A DNA stretch of 64,000 nt, from assembly GCA_021399435.1 (NCBI GenBank), contig JAJTUP010000064.1:1-64000 (forward strand), written 5' to 3'. This document shows, in pieces, positions 59,391-64,000 of this stretch. This stretch comes from Diaporthe sp. PMI_573 (taxonomy: Eukaryota > Ascomycota > Sordariomycetes > Diaporthales > Diaporthaceae). The position numbers and the translations under genes are program-made. The first letter of the stretch is position 1. Each line of letters begins with the position of its first letter. Below the pieces are notes generated by a model. That model was given only the letters and a program-made list of their open reading frames with translations. It did not search any database and had not been told where the DNA came from.

Positions 59391-61387
59391 AGCTAAGTTC
59401 TCAGGTCCGGCTGGATGGGTCAGACCGGCCGTGCTAGTTCCTCGATATCTAAATGAGGGATCATATTTTCTGAAGTGAAAGCTACAGTACTATACGACCG
59501 ACCAGATCTTGATTCTTGTCGGACCTGCAGACCTGAAATCGTAGCCGCAGCCGACCTTTGCTTCTAGAGTGCGGTGGGACGAAGGAATCCAAGCGGCGTA
59601 ATGAGGACGTCGATGTTTCAGCCGTTTTAAGGTCCACGCCTGACCTACATTAACCACCTCACTTGTCTTGGTAGACCAAATAAATAGTAAGTGTAGGGCC
59701 AGCAGACATCTTACTGCGTTGGCGCGGGAAAGCAAATGTTTCAAGCACACCCGATGGGATTACAGATGATCAAGAAGGGCGACTCGAAATAGAGGCCAAA
59801 TTGTATATGTAGGAGGACTCGCGGTGGTTTGAAATTTGGGACATTATATTTCCACACATACCGCGCTTCCTCTGCTTTCTACACTGGCGAGCGAGATGTG
59901 GCTATTTGCGCTTTTCGGAACGAAGAAGGTGATGCGCGTGAACTTGATGGCGATACTAGCAATGATGTATGCGCGGACACGAAGCCTTGCGAAAACCATT
60001 GCAGCTTCAGCGTCTCATGGTACGATGCAGTTTATGATGTGCTAAGTACTGGGGCCCTCGGCGCATACTCGAAAGAACATTATCAGCAGCCAGTCTTTTG
60101 GCCCGATCAGGGTACTTTCTTAGGAACGGTCTAGTATTTCTGCACTGTACGCAACCTATCTAGGCGGCACGGCCCCCGAGATACTCTCACGGCGGCCATT
60201 GGCTAAATCGCAGAGAGCTATCATCGGACAATTGCGCATCGCGTTGCCCACAGAAACCCTCCTATCCGATCTTTACTCTCGGCTGCCAACATCAGCTCTG
60301 CTCCTGCTGTATTATCACCAGCGGCGCAGCATTTCAAAACCATATATGTTCGTTATCAACGTGATCCTCTATGATAAACTTAATTTCATTTCTACGAAAC
60401 AAGGAATGGCCATAACTACTTAATTTGTTTGTAATCTCACGATTAAGAAACATGATGGGGCAGACTTAACCATTCCGGATCCTATTCCTGCCTTGTCCAG
60501 GTGGAACTACTTCGTGTATGGCGTAATGTCATGTAATGCTTCTGCCTCAGCTATATCCTTCTGTTAAGAACAAACTCTGTGTACAAGAAAAACCATATTG
60601 CTGTATTCCCCCTCATGGTAATTACACTACTGCCATACTGGCCCCCATGATAAAAGTTCTCCTGCTCAGGGTGACAATAACCTCGGTGACTAGATTATGA
60701 GGAATGTTCTGGGACGAATATATCTTTGAAATAAGGAATGAGAATCTTGTCAAAGAATATCGTGTGTATCTGTTTTGACGGCTTGGAAATGACATACTAT
60801 TACTACAGACTTTTTTTAAAGTTGCAAACAGGAAATGCCTGAAATCCTCGCCATGTTCGATAATTTGCAGTAACGCCGCCTACACAGCTCTTCCTCGTTG
60901 CCCAAGTAGCAAAACCTAGTTACCCTGCCCTTAACTTAAGTTCCAAAAGTATTTAATTTTTTTCTCTCTTTCTTTTTTTTTCTTTCGCATTCTTCATCTC
61001 GAATTTCGAAAATGAAAGTAACCAGTCACTTTCCCGAAATCCCATAACTACTTATAATCGCTAACATCTTTAACGTTGTATTTTAGACAAGTACTATAAC
61101 TAATAATATTTATAACTATGTACTATGTGGCTTGGGAGAAAATTTTAAAAGAACTTTAATTTTTAGAAACTTCTTATCGTTGAATATTTGAGTAGTATTA
61201 CTGTACGTTATTGATACATGTCAATATTGCAACAGCAAAACCAACATCAACCCCTGCAAGCCTCAGGCTTGTCGAGGGGACCCTCTCCATCAATTCTATG
61301 TGTATGGCAAGCCATCTCAAGCTTTACAAAGCATCCAAGCTATCCATCAACATATAAAGAGAGAGAGACAGAGAGACTCCTTCCAAG
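59391..61387. other. AT-rich region without recognised genes
   Basis: The plus-strand frame 59829-60134 (101 codons) and another at 60199-60423 have no recognisable motif. From about 60420 to 61200 the DNA is strongly AT-rich, with a pyrimidine tract at about 60957-60987. No tRNA or repeat family noticed. Confidence 0.4.
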
Positions 61388-63375
61388 TCATGAAATCATC
61401 ATATATGTGTGATTCACAGACTCGGACTCGGACTGAGCCCATTCGGACGCTCTCCACCGCTTGTCATTGTCGTATTCCAGGTCCGGAGTCTTATCGCTCT
61501 CGTCCGAAAAGTCCGAAAAGTCGTCAGACGTTTTATCAACCTCGTCAACCTCGTCGCCAGTGACTTTGGAGAGCGGGGAGGTGTCGCGCCACGCCTGGAG
61601 CTCGATAGTCGCATAGCCCTTTGGTGGCCTCAGAGCGACCGGCTTTAGCTTTGGAGGTATCCAACGGGTAAGACCAGACTCTTTCTTCGCCTCGTTCTCG
61701 CTCTCGTCGTGTTCTGGGTCCGGATCAGGATTGGGCTCACAGACCTCCTTCGTCTTCTTCTTCTTCTTCTTAGAGACGGGCTCTTGAAACGACTTCTACT
61801 TCTTGGCATGTTCGGCCTTCTGCTTGGCCGACACGCAGAACCGCCACTTCATTTCCCAAGCCACATCCCCGTCCCACCCGCAGGACGAAATGGCAGCCCC
61901 TAATTCCTCGAACGTCAGATTCCCATTCTTGATCTCCTTTTCGACTTTCAGGACTTTGTGCTTGCGATAGAACATGCCGCAATGGTTTACTCCTCGGCTG
62001 TTTAAAAGCTCGTATAATCTGGTACGCATCTCATCAGGATGGGCACGATTGTCGTCGTCCGACAGGTGGACAAGCCTAATGTAGGACCTGCGCCAACCTC
62101 CCACTCGCAGTGGGACGCGAATGCAGTTTATGAGGTGGATGTTGAACGTGCTCAAGGCTTCGTTCTTCAGGATGAAATGATTTCCCAGGCCTTTTGTATG
62201 ATAAAACTGCTCGCCACAGGACCCAACGCGATCGAACCGTTCACATTCAATATCCGACTGCTCATACTCTTCCAAGGGATCCAGATACTTGTACTGGTCG
62301 TTGTATATGTTTTGTCCCATGTCCAGCCAGACTGGCGAGCCGGTGAGCGTGTGCAAGGGCCTCAGATCAGACAGCAAATCGTGGAGCTTGAGACCCGAAG
62401 TCCGGCTGAGGAAGATAGTCCTGGGAACTTGGTCGAGGCGATACTTTTTCAGGTAGGTCCAGCTGGGCTTCACGTACAGAACTCCATCGCGAAAAACGTG
62501 CAAGTTGTCATACTCCGCGGGCAGGAGCTTCCCTCCCCGGGCGTAATCGGCCAGGAAGTTTTTCACCTTTTTGATGGTCGCCACCATAGCCGGGTCGCGC
62601 TCCTCTGCTTGCTGGCTCACCAAGTTCACCGAAACGCCCTCCTTCTCGAGTGTGTAAAAAGGCTGCAGAGGGAGCTGGGGGAGCTTCTCGCCTGCGGGCA
62701 CAAAGACGGAGACGTTGCTGAATCGGAGTCGTGGGAACGGCGGCACCTCTTGATCATTAGCATCTCCCTCATCGCCCTTGAGTGGCGTGGCAGCGAGATA
62801 GGCAAAGTACTCCAAGTCAAGCATGTTGACTATATATCTCTGACGCGGTAAGATTTCCTTGAGGTACCGGTGCCGAAGAGTGCGCGAGACTCCCAGCACA
62901 AGCCAAACGCGACGGCGAATACTATCGTCTTCCTGTTTCTCGAATTTGTATATGGTGCGTCCAAGACACAAGGATTTGTATCGGCTGTCTGGAGGTTCAA
63001 CAGGTGGCCTGGTGCCCGGAACAGAGGTGAAAGCCGCACGGCACCGGCGTAGAATCTCCCGCCTACCGTCTTCTACATGCGGCGGGTAGATGTAGTGGGG
63101 AGCACCTGGCTCCACCGGCTGCAAGTAGCTGCATATAACGGCAAAGATCTCTGCACACGCGCGCGTCAGCTCCCGTTTCCTCTCCCACAAGTTCACTGCA
63201 ATGAAGTGTGCTTCCTACTTGAATCAATGTTTTCGAGCGTCACCGGACGAGGGTGTTGAGCTTGGGGCTTCACGGGCCATGGGAGACATCGTTTCTCGGT
63301 GGGCGACGGCTCCGACAGTCTAACACGTTTGAAGCGATATTCAAGCCCTCGACTGGGTGTGTTTGGAGGTGACAT
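61388..63375 (-). pseudogene. uncharacterised fungal protein, about 600 codons, interrupted by one TAG
   Basis: The main frame runs from about 63196 down to TAG at 61796-61798 (466 codons) and then stays open and protein-like for another 135 codons to TGA at 61388-61390. Internal motifs include GSPVWLDMGQNIYNDQYKYL, GLGNHFILKNEALSTFNIHL, INCIRVPLRVGGWRRSYIRL, RGVNHCGMFYRKHKVLKVEK and ISSCGWDGDVAWEMKWRFCV. The part after the TAG has a Lys run, GLTRWIPPKLKPVALRPPKG and an acidic tail. An upstream exon probably starts at 63375 (MSPPNTPSRGLEYRFKRVRL), joined by an intron ending TTGCAG at 63196-63201. Its donor is uncertain: GTGTTA after FK fits the phase. Function unknown. TAG from CAG would be C-to-T. 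Confidence 0.6.
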
Positions 63376-63627
63376 CAGCTGGCCATTCCCAAGACGCGTA
63401 TCTGGCTCTTCCGGCTATTTTAGACAGTAGGTTCAGCATTGTCATCCAGACGGGCAAGTACTGTGCAGAATGGTCATCCACTCCACTCCATCCACCAAGG
63501 GGTCTGGTGGAATGGATGGTGGACTTATGTAAGCAATTTCCTGGTGGAATGGATCCACCAGGCACTTCAGTGGATGGATGGAGTGGAATGGACGCGGTGG
63601 ACGCTAATTGCAACCCCTGTCGCCTTC
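63376..63627. other. probable subterminal region of a hAT element
   Basis: Densely iterated TGGAATGGA, TCCACC and GGATGGATGG motifs in both orientations (63470-63605) resemble the subterminal repeat arrays of the hAT elements in this window. Lies immediately 3' of the hAT C-terminal fragment. Confidence 0.55.
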
Positions 63628-63921
63628 CTATTGCGGTATAGGCGCTGCTACTTCAGGAGCATCCGGGACGTCCTGATCGAGGTGAAGGTCGTTATCTACA
63701 GCCATAGTTGGAACTCCTCCTCCCAGACTAATGTCTTTTGCTTCCCTGATTGTCTGTCCTCGCACCTCCGCCGGCCCGTCAAGAAACGATTCTGTTGATG
63801 AGATATGGCCCATCTGGATCCAATTCCGCAACGTCTGTACGATCGATATCGTATTTGCCTCGGATCGGTTCCTCAGAGGACTGAGCATCTGACCACAGGC
63901 TGAAAAGAGCCTCTCCACGTC
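63628..63921 (-). pseudogene. hAT transposase C-terminal fragment (dimerisation domain)
   Basis: The minus-strand frame begins ADVERLFSACGQMLSPLRNR, the heart of the hAT dimerisation domain, and continues with TISIVQTLRNWIQMGHI and a Gly/Asp-rich tail to 63628. It starts abruptly at a palindrome AGCGCT (63922-63927), where sequence of another orientation takes over. Confidence 0.8.
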
Positions 63922-63927
63922 AGCGCT

Positions 63928-64000
63928 CTAGCCCTCCATCCGGCATACCGATGGAAATGGTTTGAACGCAACTGGACTGACCGCCCTGAGTGGATTGACG
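63928..64000 (+). pseudogene. hAT transposase middle fragment, opposite orientation
   Basis: The plus-strand frame LALHPAYRWKWFERNWTDRP then EWID runs to the window edge. This LHPAYRW-x-WFE-x-W motif lies upstream of the dimerisation domain in hAT transposases (compare the copy at 43283-44965). It may continue beyond the window. Confidence 0.75.

Noticed and set aside
62039..62851. 270-codon plus-strand frame opposite the unknown gene
   Set aside because: It mirrors the conserved-looking minus-strand frame; the minus-strand protein has the natural composition and motif structure.
1..64000. CRISPR arrays, bacterial operons or phage genes
   Set aside because: Introns, BED/psq/HET/HeLo families and the repeat types are eukaryotic and fungal; no spaced direct-repeat array was seen.

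Overview
This window looks like an accessory, transposon-packed stretch of a filamentous ascomycete genome, probably Eurotiales (Aspergillus/Penicillium type; an inference). The grounds are short GT-AG introns of 42-163 bp with CTNAC-like branch points, Fot/pogo, hAT and Copia elements, and fungal-specific families: a HET domain, a HeLo domain, a fungal PD-(D/E)XK family and a Yap-type bZIP. Nothing prokaryotic was seen. Gene models were assembled by hand from reading frames and splice signals, so exon ends are inferences unless stated.

Layout. 1-8.8 kb: transposase remnants, an intact three-exon Yap-like bZIP gene (1702-2820, minus), a two-part repeat that recurs at 49-50.5 kb, and a small MADS-like gene (8250-8780). 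9-11.4 kb: a complete Fot/pogo element with an open 560-aa transposase, abutted by a second element end that joins directly to a TPR-protein fragment. 12.5-19 kb: a C2H2 zinc-finger gene and several broken gene and transposon pieces. 19.4-22.3 kb: a nest, in which a Copia gag remnant is split by a second Fot copy (transposase broken by one stop) and carries a solo LTR at its end. 22.4-26.1 kb: a 478-aa ankyrin protein and a 622-aa HeLo + pseudokinase-like protein. 27.5-30.3 kb: an intact-looking hAT element abutting the 3' half of a NACHT NTPase gene. 32.8-34.4 kb: a PD-(D/E)XK-type nuclease-like protein. 39-42.5 kb: a 1154-aa HET-NACHT-ankyrin receptor with near-identical 99-bp repeats, flanked by two inverted partial copies of one hAT family. 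45.4-45.9 kb: a small three-exon double-stranded-RNA-binding protein. 47-48.3 kb: two short terminal-inverted-repeat elements. 50.9-56.1 kb: a 5.2-kb hAT element (intact 896-aa transposase, three exons) with a 1.85-kb pogo element inside it. 56.1-59.4 kb: a pogo half-gene cut by the 5' LTR of a Copia element lacking RT and 3' LTR. 61.4-63.4 kb: a conserved-looking gene of unknown function interrupted by one TAG. 63.6-64 kb: two hAT fragments joined tail to middle at a palindrome.

How it fits together. The host genes form a fungal immunity/allorecognition-like set: HET, NACHT, ankyrin, HeLo, TPR and PD-(D/E)XK-like proteins. They sit among at least four hAT families, at least three pogo families and at least one Copia lineage. 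Several transposon copies are disabled by C-to-T stops, provable where two copies can be compared, which suggests RIP-like mutation. Other copies remain fully open. No tRNA or rRNA gene or CRISPR was recognised.
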